In this document: one piece after another, positions 7,489-16,336 of the stretch
How the letters are laid out: each line of letters begins with the position of its first letter
How positions within the stretch are numbered: the stretch's first letter is position 1
Origin: Pelomonas candidula
GTDB lineage: Bacteria > Pseudomonadota > Gammaproteobacteria > Burkholderiales > Burkholderiaceae_C
Assembly: GCF_043555985.1 (NCBI RefSeq)
Contig: NZ_JBIGIC010000001.1
Location: 62,001 to 126,000, forward strand
Direction: 5' to 3'
Length of the DNA: 64,000 nucleotides
The notes under the pieces: generated by a model
What the model was told of the DNA's origin: nothing
Databases searched by the model: none
Seen by the model: only the letters and a program-made list of their open reading frames with translations
Made by a program: the position numbers and the translations under genes

Positions 7489-9303
7489 GTGGTGAGTTCC
7501 GTCCCCACGTCCACCCCGCCCCCCGAGCTGCCGCACGGCGCGCGGCGCGTGGCGTGGCTGCTGCTCGCGATGGCAACACTGCTGGCGGCACTGGCGCTGT
7601 TCGCCGTCACGGCGATGTCGGCGGCGCGGGCCTACGTGGCCGGCGAGAGCCAGTGGTCGCGCGCGCAGAAAAGCGCCACGCTGGCACTGCTGGCCTATCT
7701 GCAGTCCGGCAACGAGGCGGAGTTCAAGGTCTACGAACGCGAGATCGCCGTGCCGCTGAACGACCGGCGCGCCCGCGACGCGATGGACCGCGGCAGCGCC
7801 CACGACGACGAGGCGCGGGCCAGCTTCGTCGCGGCGCGCAACCACGCCGACGACGCGCCCGGCATGGTCCGGCTCTACCACTGCTGCCGCAGCCTGCCCT
7901 TCATGGCCAAGTCCGTCGCCGCCTGGCGCGAGGGCGACGAGCTGATTGCCGAACTCGCCGAGCTGGCCGGCCAGGCGCGCAGCCTGCCGCCCGACGCCCG
8001 CGCCGCGCTGCAGGCCCGCGTGCTGGCCGTGGATGCGCACCTGACGCCGCTTGAGCAGCGTTTCTCCGACAGCCTGGGCGAGGCCGCGCGGCTGACGTCG
8101 AACGCGCTGATCGGCGTGCTGATCGTCAGCACGCTGCTGTTCGGCCTGGCCGCCGCCGGCCTGGTGCTGCGGCGTGCCCGCGAGGACCAGGCCGCCTCGC
8201 AGGCCGTGCTGCGCAGCGAGGCGCTGTTCCGCTCGCTGTGGGAGACCAGCATCGACGGCACGCTCATCATCGATGCCGACAGCCGCATCCGCCTCGCCAA
8301 TCCGGCCATGCACACGATGCTGGGACATGTGCCGGGCAGCCTGGTGGGCCAGCCGCTGGCGGCGCTGCAGCCCGAGGCGTTGCGCGCACCGCACGTGGCG
8401 GGCCTGGCACGTCATCTCGCGACCGGCGAGAAGCGCCTGGACTGGCGCGGCGTCGAGACGCTGGCGCGCCATGCCGACGGGCGTGACCTGCCGGTGGAGA
8501 TTCGCTTCGCCCGCTTCGAGCTCGACGGCGAGGCGCTGTTCGTCGGTTTCATGCGCGACCTCTCGGAGCGCCGCGCCGCCGAGCGCGTGGCCGCCGAGCA
8601 CCGGCGGCTGCAGGAGGCGGACCGCGCCAAGTCCGAGTTCCTCGCGCGCATGAGCCACGAGCTGCGCACGCCGCTGAACGCCATCCTCGGCTTCACCGAC
8701 CTGCTGCGCGGCGGCCGCAGCGGCCCGGTCAACCCGGAGCAGGTCCGTCAGCTGGGCTTCGTGTCCAGCTCGGGCCGCCACTTGCTGGCTCTCATCAACG
8801 ACCTGCTGGACCTGTCACGTGTCGAGGCCGGCCGCACGGAGCTGAGCGTCGCACCGCTGGACGTGGCCGAGGTCGCCGCCGAGGTGGCCGGCCAGCTGCG
8901 GCCGCTGGCCGAGTCGCGCGGCCTGCGGCTGGTGCTGGCGATGACCTCGCCGCTGCCCTGGCACGGCGACCGCCTCAAGCTGGCCCAGGTGCTGCTGAAC
9001 CTCGTCGGCAACGCGATCAAGTTCGGCCAGCAGGGCGACATCGAGATCGGCGCCCGGCGCGACGGTGAGCGCCTCGTCATCGCCGTGCGCGACCATGGCC
9101 CCGGCGTGCCGGAGGAACACCGCGTGCTGCTGTTCCAGCCCTTCCGTCAGCTGGAGGGCGGCGTCGCCCATGCGCAGGAGGGCACGGGCCTGGGCCTGTA
9201 CCTGAGCGCCCAGCTGCTGCACCTGATGAACGGCCGCATCCGCCACGAGCCGGCCGAAGGCGGCGGCTCGCGCTTCATCGTCGAACTGGACCCACTCCCA
9301 TGA
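7489..9303 (+). CDS. Membrane sensor histidine kinase with PAS domain
   Basis: This 604-aa kinase has transmembrane segment 1 at about residues 20-44, a roughly 160-residue helical periplasmic region, and transmembrane segment 2 at about 205-228. A PAS domain (about 240-350, LFRSLWETSIDGTLIIDADS), a HisKA domain with MSHELRTPLNA (His390) and a HATPase domain with NLVGNAIKFG and a GTGLGLYLS box follow. It should autophosphorylate at His390 and hand phosphate to the receiver at 9300, whose ATG overlaps the kinase stop by four bases. The start is GTG 7489, or GTG 7492 one codon on. The signal it senses is not evident. Confidence 0.92.
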   Translation: MVSSVPTSTPPPELPHGARRVAWLLLAMATLLAALALFAVTAMSAARAYVAGESQWSRAQKSATLALLAYLQSGNEAEFKVYEREIAVPLNDRRARDAMDRGSAHDDEARASFVAARNHADDAPGMVRLYHCCRSLPFMAKSVAAWREGDELIAELAELAGQARSLPPDARAALQARVLAVDAHLTPLEQRFSDSLGEAARLTSNALIGVLIVSTLLFGLAAAGLVLRRAREDQAASQAVLRSEALFRSLWETSIDGTLIIDADSRIRLANPAMHTMLGHVPGSLVGQPLAALQPEALRAPHVAGLARHLATGEKRLDWRGVETLARHADGRDLPVEIRFARFELDGEALFVGFMRDLSERRAAERVAAEHRRLQEADRAKSEFLARMSHELRTPLNAILGFTDLLRGGRSGPVNPEQVRQLGFVSSSGRHLLALINDLLDLSRVEAGRTELSVAPLDVAEVAAEVAGQLRPLAESRGLRLVLAMTSPLPWHGDRLKLAQVLLNLVGNAIKFGQQGDIEIGARRDGERLVIAVRDHGPGVPEEHRVLLFQPFRQLEGGVAHAQEGTGLGLYLSAQLLHLMNGRIRHEPAEGGGSRFIVELDPLP

Positions 9304-9665
9304 CGACACACGTGCTGCTGGTCGAGGACAACGACGTCAACGCCTACCTCGCGCGCTACGTGCTGGAGGACGCCGGCTTCGAGGTCGAGTGGGTGACCGA
9401 CGGCGAGCAGGCGCTGGCCGCCGCGGCGGCGCGCCGGCCCGACATCATCCTGATGGACCTGCGCATGCCGGTGATGGACGGCTACGAGGCCACGCGCCGG
9501 CTCAAGGCCGACCCGGCGCTGCGCGACGTGCCGGTGCTGGCCATGAGCGCCCAGGCCCTCCCCGAGGAGAAGGCCCGCGCGCTGGCCGCCGGCTGCTCGG
9601 CCCACCTGGGCAAACCCATCGACGTGGCCCGGCTGGCGGAGCAGGTGCGGGCATGGCTGAAATGA
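9300..9665 (+). CDS. Single-domain (CheY-like) response regulator
   Basis: This 121-aa receiver domain has no output domain. The acidic pair is EDND near residues 8-11, the phospho-acceptor is Asp53 in LMDLRMPVMDG, and a conserved lysine follows in LGKPID. It resembles DivK/CheY-type receivers that often accompany PAS-HisKA kinases. The ATGA overlap with the kinase gene shows translational coupling and a cognate pair. With no DNA-binding part, it must act by protein contact or as a phosphate relay. Confidence 0.93.
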   Translation: MTTHVLLVEDNDVNAYLARYVLEDAGFEVEWVTDGEQALAAAAARRPDIILMDLRMPVMDGYEATRRLKADPALRDVPVLAMSAQALPEEKARALAAGCSAHLGKPIDVARLAEQVRAWLK

Positions 9666-9711
9666 AGCCCCTCGCCGGCCCGCAATTCAGCGCGAGTGCC
9701 TCAGCCTCGAT

Positions 9712-10182
9712 TCAATCTTGTGCGACCTTCACCAGCAGCGTGCCGCGCCCGATGACGCAGGGGTGGGCGTGGCGCACGGTGGCGCGGCCGTCGGCGTGGA
9801 ACAGCCAGCCGCCCAGCGTGGCATTCCACTCGACGCTGGCGACGCGCCAGTGCAGCACCAGGTCCTGCTCGGCGAACACCGGCGCCTTGAAGGCGAAGTT
9901 GAAGTTCAGGCACAGCAGCTCGCGCTCCTGGCCATCGTCGCTGCGGGAGAAATGGCTGGCCAGCAGGCCGATCATCTGTGCCGTCGTCTGCTGGCCGCTG
10001 GCGATGATCTCGCCATGGCGGGCGCGCTGCGCCGCCTGCACGTCGTGGTGCAGCGGGTTGGTGTCGCCCGTCACGCGGGCGAAGGTGGCGATGTCTTCGC
10101 GCGTGAAGCGAACGAGGCGCTCGCAGGTCTCGCCCACGCGGACCAGTGGGGGTGACTCAATGTCGACAAGAGGGGTGTCCAT
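9712..10182 (-). CDS. MaoC-like hotdog dehydratase family protein
   Basis: This 156-aa hotdog-fold protein carries the hydratase motif FARVTGDTNPLHHD, with the catalytic pair expected at Asp40 and His45, as in (R)-specific enoyl-CoA hydratases. Such enzymes hydrate trans-2-enoyl-CoA, feeding PHA synthesis or acyl degradation. Downstream, FNFAFKAPVFAEQDL is typical of the second strand set. ATG 10182 starts MDTPLVDIES; the longer open frame upstream looks non-coding. Substrate and pathway are uncertain because no PHA or beta-oxidation gene is adjacent. Confidence 0.82.
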   Translation of the reverse strand: MDTPLVDIESPPLVRVGETCERLVRFTREDIATFARVTGDTNPLHHDVQAAQRARHGEIIASGQQTTAQMIGLLASHFSRSDDGQERELLCLNFNFAFKAPVFAEQDLVLHWRVASVEWNATLGGWLFHADGRATVRHAHPCVIGRGTLLVKVAQD

Positions 10183-10199
10183 ACTGCTTTCTCCCGGGC

Positions 10200-10214
10200 G
10201 CCCCGTAACGGGGC
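10200..10214. terminator. Short GC hairpin between 9712-10182 and 10362-11027
   Basis: GCCCCG and CGGGGC enclose TAA, making a tight 6-bp stem. It lies in the 179-base gap downstream of the SDR gene and upstream of the MaoC gene, both on the minus strand. A second weak stem (CTACC/GGTAG, about 10338-10356) sits just after the SDR stop. There is no clear T-run, so the terminator call is tentative. Confidence 0.35.
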
Positions 10215-10361
10215 ATTCAGCGGCCAAAGCGCGTGCCTGCGGGGGGCGCAAGCAATCGCGATGCCAATGTCCGGAACGTTAGCGCAAGGTGTGTGACGGG
10301 ATCGAGACGCGGTGCAGCCGGTTTGGTGGACAGGCATCTACCCGCTGCGCTGGTAGCGGCC

Positions 10362-11027
10362 TCACCAGGCCAGGCGGCGACCGTCGTAGTTGAAGAAGCT
10401 GCCGCTGTCCGCCGGCTTCACGCTGGCCAGCACGGTGCGCATGCCGGCGATGCTGGTGGCGGTGTCGATGTCGGCACCGGCGCCGCCCATGTCGGTGCGC
10501 ACCCAGCCGGGGTGGAAGCTGATGACGGTGGCCTGGCCCGCCAGCACCAGCGACGCGTCCTTCATGACCGAGTTGGCCGCCGCCTTGGACGCGCGGTACA
10601 GCCAGCCTGCCGTGCTGCTGCGCAAGCCGATGCTCCCCATCTGCGACGACAGGATGGCCACGCGTGCGCCCGGCGCCAGCGCCTCGGCGATCTGCGGCAG
10701 CAGCCGCATCGGGCCCAGCACATTGGTGTGCATGACGGCGTCGAAGTCGGCCGCCGTGGGCGTCTCCAGCCCGCTCGTGCGCGGGCCGTAGACGCCGGCG
10801 TTGATGACGACGACATCGAAGCGCTCGCCGTCGATGAGCCAGGCCAGGCCCGACACGCTGGCCGCATCGGCCACATCGAGCTTCAGCGCTCGGGCGCCCT
10901 GCTCGCCCAGGCGCTGCAGCCCCGCATCGTCGCGCGCCGTCGCCGTCACACGGGCGCCTGCAGCGCGGTACTGGTGCACGAACTCGAAGCCGAGGCCGCG
11001 CGACGCGCCGATGATGAGGACGTTCAT
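10362..11027 (-). CDS. Short-chain dehydrogenase/reductase (SDR)
   Basis: This 221-aa NAD(P)-dependent oxidoreductase has the Rossmann motif GASRGLG (residues about 7-13), INAG, the catalytic Ser in ILSSQMGS and the YRASK catalytic Tyr/Lys. It resembles the small CsgA/YciK-like SDRs. Its ATG overlaps the stop of the upstream LysE-type gene (ATGA), so the two form an operon. The substrate is unknown; coupling to an amino-acid exporter gives only a weak hint. Confidence 0.88.
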   Translation of the reverse strand: MNVLIIGASRGLGFEFVHQYRAAGARVTATARDDAGLQRLGEQGARALKLDVADAASVSGLAWLIDGERFDVVVINAGVYGPRTSGLETPTAADFDAVMHTNVLGPMRLLPQIAEALAPGARVAILSSQMGSIGLRSSTAGWLYRASKAAANSVMKDASLVLAGQATVISFHPGWVRTDMGGAGADIDTATSIAGMRTVLASVKPADSGSFFNYDGRRLAW

Positions 11028-11659
11028 GGTTTGGTCAACGCCAGCTTGGCGGCCAGCAGGGTGAAGAGGCCGGCGCCGCCGAGATTCAGCGCCCGACCGA
11101 TGCCCGGGCGGGTCGGCAGGCGGCGAGCCATCGCGGTCAGCCCCACGAGGGCCAGCGAGAACAGGCCGCCCTGCACGACGAACCACAGGCCCAGGAACAC
11201 GAAAGCCCCGGTCTTGTGCGGCGCATCGGTGTCGATGAACTGCGGCAGCAGTGCCAGATAGAACAACGCAACCTTGGGGTTGAGCGCGTTGGTCAGGAAG
11301 CCCTGCCAGACGCCGCGCCGGAAGGTCAGCGGCACCACGTCGGCCGTGTTTTCTGCGACCACGGGCGGCCGCAGGCCGGCGCGGGCCATGCCCCAGGCCA
11401 CGTAGAGCAGGTAGGCCGCGCCCGCCAGCTTCACGACGGCGAACGCCTGGGCCGAGGCCGCCAGCAGCGCTGCCAGCCCGAAGGCCGCCGCGAAGGTATG
11501 GAACACGCAACCCAGATTGATGCCCAGCACCACCGCCGCGCCGGCGCGCCACCCCGACCGCAGCGTGGCACCGATGGTCAGCGCCATGTCGACGCCGGGC
11601 GTGGCGTTGAGGACGAAGACGGTGGCGGCAAAAAGGGGAAGGTCGTGGGTACCGAGCAT
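11024..11659 (-). CDS. LysE/RhtB family exporter
   Basis: This 211-aa inner-membrane protein has about six hydrophobic segments. It carries LysE family marks: an N-terminal NATPGVDMALTIGATLRSGWRAG segment pattern and FLTNALNPKVALFYLALLPQF in the middle. Family members export amino acids or related small metabolites using proton exchange. ATG 11659 starts MLGTHDLPLF, giving a normal family N-terminus. It is translationally coupled to the SDR gene downstream. Confidence 0.9.
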   Translation of the reverse strand: MLGTHDLPLFAATVFVLNATPGVDMALTIGATLRSGWRAGAAVVLGINLGCVFHTFAAAFGLAALLAASAQAFAVVKLAGAAYLLYVAWGMARAGLRPPVVAENTADVVPLTFRRGVWQGFLTNALNPKVALFYLALLPQFIDTDAPHKTGAFVFLGLWFVVQGGLFSLALVGLTAMARRLPTRPGIGRALNLGGAGLFTLLAAKLALTKP

Positions 11660-11689
11660 GGTCAGAGGCGGGGGTCGATGCCAGGGCAT

Positions 11690-12823
11690 CTAGTGTCGTT
11701 GAGCCGTCCAAGACGCTGTCTGTTGTGCCCATTGCCGCCTGAAGTCGTCGAGCTGCTGCGCCAACGCGGCTGGCGTGAGCCCGGTACCGTTCGCCGGCAA
11801 GCCCGACTTTCTCTTGTAGAACAGCTTGCGGACCACGACCCCGCCATCCGCCACGGTGACGGTCTGGCAATCCTCCTTCATGTGCGCACGCCAGCAGGTC
11901 AGTTCATAGCTTGGCAACACTGGCAGTTCGAGGTGGTGGCTGCCGGGCGGTAGGGAAACCGCACTCAACGCGCCTCGTTGCTGCGAAGCCGTCAGCCAGC
12001 GCACGCCGAATCGGCGCTCGTCCGTCCCGCCAGTCAGCCGCACCTCTGCGCCGGCCGATCCCGCCGACGGCTGCAGTTCCGCCTGCACCGTGGAGCCTGG
12101 CGCACCCGGCGCCAGCTCGACATCGAGGCTGAGCCACAACCGCCCGCCCGTGCCCGCAGTCGGCACGATGGCCAGCCTCCAGAGCATGGTTTCATTGCCA
12201 CGATCGAGCGGATGGGGCAGCTCGGTCCTGGCAGCCGCGACATCCCCGCCGTCCCGAGACAGCGAAAAAACGAAGGCCTCGCACGCACCACCCGCGGTGA
12301 GTCGGGGCAGGTCCGGGTCGGCCACGCGGACGAGGGTTTCGCTCTGCGCCGACTCCTTGATCAGCGCGCCAAAGCGCTCGCCGTCGATCACCCGGCCTTG
12401 GGCATCCTTCGGGAGCTGCTGCGCAGCCATCCAACGCCGCGACGCCCAGCGCCCCCGCGTCTGGTCGAGGCGCTCCTGCGGCGTGCTCGGCCGCGCGAAC
12501 ACCAGCAGGCGCTGCCCGACCGTCACGTCGCCCTGCAGTGGCAGCACCGCCTCAATCTCGGCTTCGCCGCGCCCCTTGAACAACCGCTCCACCGTGAAGC
12601 GGACCGGAATTGACCGGTTCCACACGTCACCCGGGGCGTTGAGCTCCTCGCCGACCGCCTGCACGCGACCAATCCAGACCGCGGAAGCCGCCTCGAGCTT
12701 GCGCTGTGTCACCTCCTGAACGTCCTGGATTGGCACGGCGCATTGAAAGGCCCAGGCGGCGTCGCCGCCGACGGCGATCAGCGCCAGCCACAGACCCAGG
12801 TCTCGGAGCCGGCGCCTGTTCAT
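11690..12823 (-). CDS. Exported protein with NTR/TIMP-like N-terminal region
   Basis: This 377-aa protein has a signal peptide (LGLWLALIAVGGDAAWA), and the mature part begins FQCAVPIQDV. An N-terminal cysteine followed by a strand such as ASAVWIGRVQAV and later FTVERLFKG is the pattern of bacterial netrin/TIMP-like (OB-fold) exported proteins. Further cysteines occur at GGACEAFVF, LTCWRAHMKEDCQ. The C-terminal half resembles a beta-sandwich but I recognise no family. It starts 3 bases after the thiolase stop on the same strand, so it may be co-transcribed, yet its role has no obvious link to thiolysis. Confidence 0.65.
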   Translation of the reverse strand: MNRRRLRDLGLWLALIAVGGDAAWAFQCAVPIQDVQEVTQRKLEAASAVWIGRVQAVGEELNAPGDVWNRSIPVRFTVERLFKGRGEAEIEAVLPLQGDVTVGQRLLVFARPSTPQERLDQTRGRWASRRWMAAQQLPKDAQGRVIDGERFGALIKESAQSETLVRVADPDLPRLTAGGACEAFVFSLSRDGGDVAAARTELPHPLDRGNETMLWRLAIVPTAGTGGRLWLSLDVELAPGAPGSTVQAELQPSAGSAGAEVRLTGGTDERRFGVRWLTASQQRGALSAVSLPPGSHHLELPVLPSYELTCWRAHMKEDCQTVTVADGGVVVRKLFYKRKSGLPANGTGLTPAALAQQLDDFRRQWAQQTASWTAQRH

Positions 12824-12826
12824 CGC

Positions 12827-14005
12827 CTAGAGCATTTCCACGGCCAGCGCCGTCGCCTCGCCACCCCCGATGCACAACGCCGCCAGACCCTTCTTGAGCC
12901 CGCGCGCCTTCAGCGCGCCCAGCAGCGTGACGATGATGCGCGCGCCGCTGGCGCCGATCGGGTGGCCCAGCGCCACCGCGCCGCCGTTGACGTTGACGAT
13001 GTCGTGCGGCAGCTTGAACTCGGCCATCGCGGCCATCGTGACGGCGGCGAAGGCTTCGTTGACTTCCCACAGGTCCACCTGACTGGCCTGCCAGCCGGCC
13101 TTGGCCAGCGCCTTCTGGATGGCGCCGACCGGGGCGGTCGTGAACCAGTCCGGCGCCTGCGCGTGCACAGCGTGGCTGACGATGCGGGCGATGGGCTGCA
13201 GGCCGCGCGCCTTGGCCGTGCTCTCGCGCATCAGCACCAGCGCGGCAGCGCCGTCGGAGATGCTGGACGACGTGGCGGCGGTGATGGCGCCGTCCTTCTT
13301 AAAGGCGGGCTTCAGTGTCGGGATCTTGTCGAGCTTGGCCTTGAAGGGCTGCTCGTCGAACTTGACGACGGTGTCGCCCTTGGGCGAGCTGATCGTCACG
13401 GGTGCCATCTCCCAGTCGAAGGCGCCGCTCTCGTTGGCGGCCTTGGCGCGCTGCGTGGACGTGATGGCGTACTGGTCCATCGCCTCGCGGCTGAAGGCGT
13501 ACTTGGCCACGCACTGCTCGGCGAACACGCCCATGGCCTTGCCGCGCTCGTAGGCGTCTTCGAGGCCGTCGATGGCCATGTGGTCGTACATCTGCGCCAC
13601 GCCGTACTTCACGCCCTTGCGCGCGAACATCAGGTGGGGCGCGTTGGTCATGCTCTCCATGCCACCGGCCACGATGACCTCGGCGGAGCCCGCGGCCAGC
13701 ATGTCGTGGCCGAACATGACGGTGCGCATGCCGGAGCCGCACATCTTGCTCAGCGTGACGGCGCCGGCGGAGTCGGGCAGGCCGGCACGGCGCACGGCCT
13801 GGCGGGCGGGCGCCTGGCCCTGGCCGGCCATCAGGCAGTTGCCCATCAGCACTTCATCGACGGCGTCGCCCGGCACGCCGGCACGTTCGACGGCGGCCTT
13901 GATGGCCGTGGCGCCCAGTTCCCAGCCGGCGAGGCCGGCGAAATCACCCAGCAGGCCGCCGATGGGGGTGCGGGCGGCGGACACGATGACGACGGGATCG
14001 GACAT
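12827..14005 (-). CDS. Acetyl-CoA C-acetyltransferase (thiolase)
   Basis: This 392-aa thiolase cleaves or forms acetoacetyl-CoA. Catalytic residues are visible: nucleophile Cys89 in SKMCGSGM, His in ALGHPIGASGARI (about 348) and Cys378 in LCIGGGEATA. Full length and the AARTPIGGLLG start match the biosynthetic/degradative class II family. ATG 14005 has AGGAG upstream. A palindrome like a LiuR site (14051-14070) lies 46 bases upstream. This puts the gene with branched-chain amino acid breakdown, where acetoacetyl-CoA is a product of the leucine route. Confidence 0.93.
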   Translation of the reverse strand: MSDPVVIVSAARTPIGGLLGDFAGLAGWELGATAIKAAVERAGVPGDAVDEVLMGNCLMAGQGQAPARQAVRRAGLPDSAGAVTLSKMCGSGMRTVMFGHDMLAAGSAEVIVAGGMESMTNAPHLMFARKGVKYGVAQMYDHMAIDGLEDAYERGKAMGVFAEQCVAKYAFSREAMDQYAITSTQRAKAANESGAFDWEMAPVTISSPKGDTVVKFDEQPFKAKLDKIPTLKPAFKKDGAITAATSSSISDGAAALVLMRESTAKARGLQPIARIVSHAVHAQAPDWFTTAPVGAIQKALAKAGWQASQVDLWEVNEAFAAVTMAAMAEFKLPHDIVNVNGGAVALGHPIGASGARIIVTLLGALKARGLKKGLAALCIGGGEATALAVEML

Positions 14006-14050
14006 GGCAGTCTCCTGAGTTGAAAGCGATGCCGGCATTTTGCTCGCTTT

Positions 14051-14070
14051 GATTGACGTTCACGTCAATC
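14051..14070. promoter_or_regulatory. LiuR-like operator, copy 1 (thiolase)
   Basis: GATTGACGTTCACGTCAATC has 9-base perfect arms around TC. It shares the core TTGACGT-NN-ACGTCAA with 21245-21260 and 25614-25629. On the minus strand the extended word ACGTCAATCAA is the same as at IcmF, and CAAAAT follows at -10-like distance. It overlaps the stop codon of the AraC-type gene. Known proteobacterial LiuR (MerR family) sites have this type of palindrome; the regulator gene is not in the window. Confidence 0.72.
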
Positions 14071-14916
14071 GCGCCAAAGCCGGTACGCCCAGAAGGCTTC
14101 CTCGGTGGCGATGCGACGGCGCAGGTCCTCGGGGCTGAAGCCGGTGAGGCGGCGCGTCTCGCGGCACAGGTGGGACTGGTCGGCGTAGTCGCTGCCGGCG
14201 GCGATGTCGGCCCAGTTGACGGCGCCACCGCCCTCGGCCGCGGCCACCGCGTAGAAGGCGCTCTCGGCGCGCGACACCGCACGCAGCTCGCGCATCGGCA
14301 GGCCGGCCCAGGCCTTGATGCGGCGCTCCAGCTGGCGCAGGCTGCGGCCGGCAGCGCTGGTGGCGGCGCGCACGGCCAGCGCCTCGGTCCACGCGGCGTA
14401 GCGGTGGCCAGGCTGCTGTGCGCCGAGCGCATGCCAGCGCGGCACCATGAAGGCTTCGAGCAGCTGCAGGCGCGCCGCGTCGTCGGCCGCGGCGGACATC
14501 GCGTCAAGCCATGGCCGCCAGTCGGGCGGCAGCAGCTCACGCGCATCAACGACGCGGTTGACGTGCCGGTCCAGCGCGATGCCGGTCAGCGCCGCGAACG
14601 CGTCCGGCAGCATCAGCAGCTTGAAGGCGCACATCGCGCCCGGGTTGCGCGTGTGCGTGGGCAGCGTGAAAGGCCCGCCGAACTGCACCGGCGCGAACTG
14701 CCGGTCGGGCGGCGGCACGGAGAAGCCTGGCGCCTCCAGCCACTCGCTGCAGCCCTCGGCCCACCAGAACAGCTGCACCAGCGGCGTCGCGGGGAAGTAG
14801 TTCTCGCGCTCGACGGCGCTCAGCGCGCGGCCACGGGTGTCCCGCATCATCACGGCGCGCACGCAGCCGGCCAGGGCCAGCGGCGGGAGCCAGAGACGGG
14901 TGCCTGCGTCGGTCAT
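14065..14916 (-). CDS. AraC family transcriptional regulator
   Basis: This 283-aa protein has a C-terminal AraC-type HTH region (about residues 180-275, with LRQLERRIKAWAGLPMRELR and YADQSHLCRETRRLTGFSPEDLRRR). The N-terminal part (ENYFPATPLVQLFWW) is of an unassigned sensor type. It is divergent from the cytochrome P450 gene with 58 bases between starts. An 11-base direct repeat lies in that gap, as AraC proteins often bind direct repeats. It probably controls the P450 gene and itself; the inducer is unknown. Confidence 0.88.
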   Translation of the reverse strand: MTDAGTRLWLPPLALAGCVRAVMMRDTRGRALSAVERENYFPATPLVQLFWWAEGCSEWLEAPGFSVPPPDRQFAPVQFGGPFTLPTHTRNPGAMCAFKLLMLPDAFAALTGIALDRHVNRVVDARELLPPDWRPWLDAMSAAADDAARLQLLEAFMVPRWHALGAQQPGHRYAAWTEALAVRAATSAAGRSLRQLERRIKAWAGLPMRELRAVSRAESAFYAVAAAEGGGAVNWADIAAGSDYADQSHLCRETRRLTGFSPEDLRRRIATEEAFWAYRLWRD

Positions 14917-14928
14917 GCGGTCAGTGTC

Positions 14929-14975
14929 GCATTCGTTCAAGACCCGATCCTTCGCGAGGGCGCAGCATTCGGTCA
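14929..14975. promoter_or_regulatory. Direct repeats, candidate AraC-type binding sites
   Basis: GCATTCGTTCA (14929-14939) and GCATTCGGTCA (14965-14975) differ at one base and are 36 bases apart, in the gap between the divergent AraC and P450 genes. The second copy reaches the first base of the P450 start codon. Direct repeats are the usual target of AraC proteins. No convincing promoter hexamers are visible, so the role is inferred. Confidence 0.4.
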
Positions 14976-16336
14976 TGACTGCACTGACCTGGAACGACCT
15001 CCCGAGCCGCCCCACCCGCTGGTGGGGCTTCCCGGTGCTGATGGCGATGCGGCGCGACTACCTCGCCGTCATCACCGCGCAGCGCTCGCTGGGCGACCTG
15101 GTGGCCCAGCGCATCCTCGGCGAGCGTGGCGTGGACGTGTTCGACCCCGAGCTGCTGCGCGCCATCATGGTGGACCACGCCGACGCACTGGTGCGCTGGC
15201 AGCGCGGGCCTGAGGTGTTCGCCGAGCTGATGGGGCAGTCGGTGCTCGTCACCGAGGGCGCGACGTGGCAGCGCCAGCGCCGCATGCTGATGCCCGCATT
15301 CACGCCGAAGCGCGTGGCCGGCTACGCGACGCTGATGACCGAGGCCGCCGTGCAGGGGCTGGACGCGGTGAAGGTTGACAAGGCTGGCGGCGAGGTCGCG
15401 ATGGACGCCCTCTTCAGCCACCTGACGATGGACGTGATCTCGCGCACGCTGTTCAGCACGCCCATCGGCAACGACACGGCCGCCGCGGCCAACGCGGTGC
15501 AGGTGCTCAGCGAGACGGCGCTGGCCGAGATGTTCTGGCCCTTCACGCTGCCCGACTGGCTGCCGCTGCCCGGCAAGGCTGCCAAGCGCCGCGCCGGCAA
15601 GCTGCTGCATGGGCTGCTGACCGGCCACATCGACGCGCGGCAGTCGTCGGGCGACGAAGGCCGCACCGACCTGCTCGGCATGCTGAAGGCGCTGCGCGAC
15701 GACACCACCGGCGAGGCGCTGTCGCCGCGCGAGGTGTACGACCAGTGCATGGTCAGCTTCCAGGCCGGCCACGAGACCAGCGCCACAGCGCTGCTGTGGT
15801 GGAGCTGGCTGCTGGCGGCCCACCCCGACATCCAGGCCCGGGTGCGCGCCGAGGTCGACACGGTGCTCGCCGGCCGCGTGCCAACAGCAGACGACGCGGG
15901 CGCGCTGCCGCTCCTGAGCGCGACGCTGAAGGAAGCGATGAGGCTGTACCCGCCGGTGGCGGCCATGCTGACGCGGCGGCTGACGCGCGACATCACGGTC
16001 GGCGGCGTGCGCCTGCCGGCGCGCACGCTGGTGCGCGTGACGCCGTGGCTGCTGCATCGCGACCCGCGCTGGTGGCCGGACGCGCAGGCCTTCAAGCCCG
16101 AGCGCTTCCTGCCCGGCTCGGCGCACGAGATCCCGCGCGGCGCCTACATCCCGTTCGGCCTGGGGCCGCGCGTCTGCCTGGGCCAGCATTTCGCCGTGCT
16201 GGAGATGACGCTGATCGCGGCGCTGCTGCTGCAACGCTTCGAGCTAAGCCCGGTCGGCACCGAAGCGCCCAGGCCGCGCATGGCGGTCACGCTGCGGCCG
16301 GATGCGCCGCTGAAGCTGAAGCTGGTTCAGCGATAG
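14975..16336 (+). CDS. Cytochrome P450
   Basis: This 453-aa P450 has the I-helix oxygen-activation motif AGHETS (about residue 263), the ExxR motif EAMR (about 318-321) and the heme loop FGLGPRVCLG with Cys401 as the iron ligand. Its style (long, class-E like, with LLWWSWLLAAHPDIQ) resembles bacterial fatty-acid or alkane-type hydroxylases rather than the 400-aa actinobacterial type. No membrane anchor and no fused reductase are present, and no ferredoxin gene is nearby. ATG 14975 starts MTALTWNDLP. The stop overlaps the convergent DUF3297 gene by 10 bases. The substrate is unknown. Confidence 0.92.
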   Translation: MTALTWNDLPSRPTRWWGFPVLMAMRRDYLAVITAQRSLGDLVAQRILGERGVDVFDPELLRAIMVDHADALVRWQRGPEVFAELMGQSVLVTEGATWQRQRRMLMPAFTPKRVAGYATLMTEAAVQGLDAVKVDKAGGEVAMDALFSHLTMDVISRTLFSTPIGNDTAAAANAVQVLSETALAEMFWPFTLPDWLPLPGKAAKRRAGKLLHGLLTGHIDARQSSGDEGRTDLLGMLKALRDDTTGEALSPREVYDQCMVSFQAGHETSATALLWWSWLLAAHPDIQARVRAEVDTVLAGRVPTADDAGALPLLSATLKEAMRLYPPVAAMLTRRLTRDITVGGVRLPARTLVRVTPWLLHRDPRWWPDAQAFKPERFLPGSAHEIPRGAYIPFGLGPRVCLGQHFAVLEMTLIAALLLQRFELSPVGTEAPRPRMAVTLRPDAPLKLKLVQR

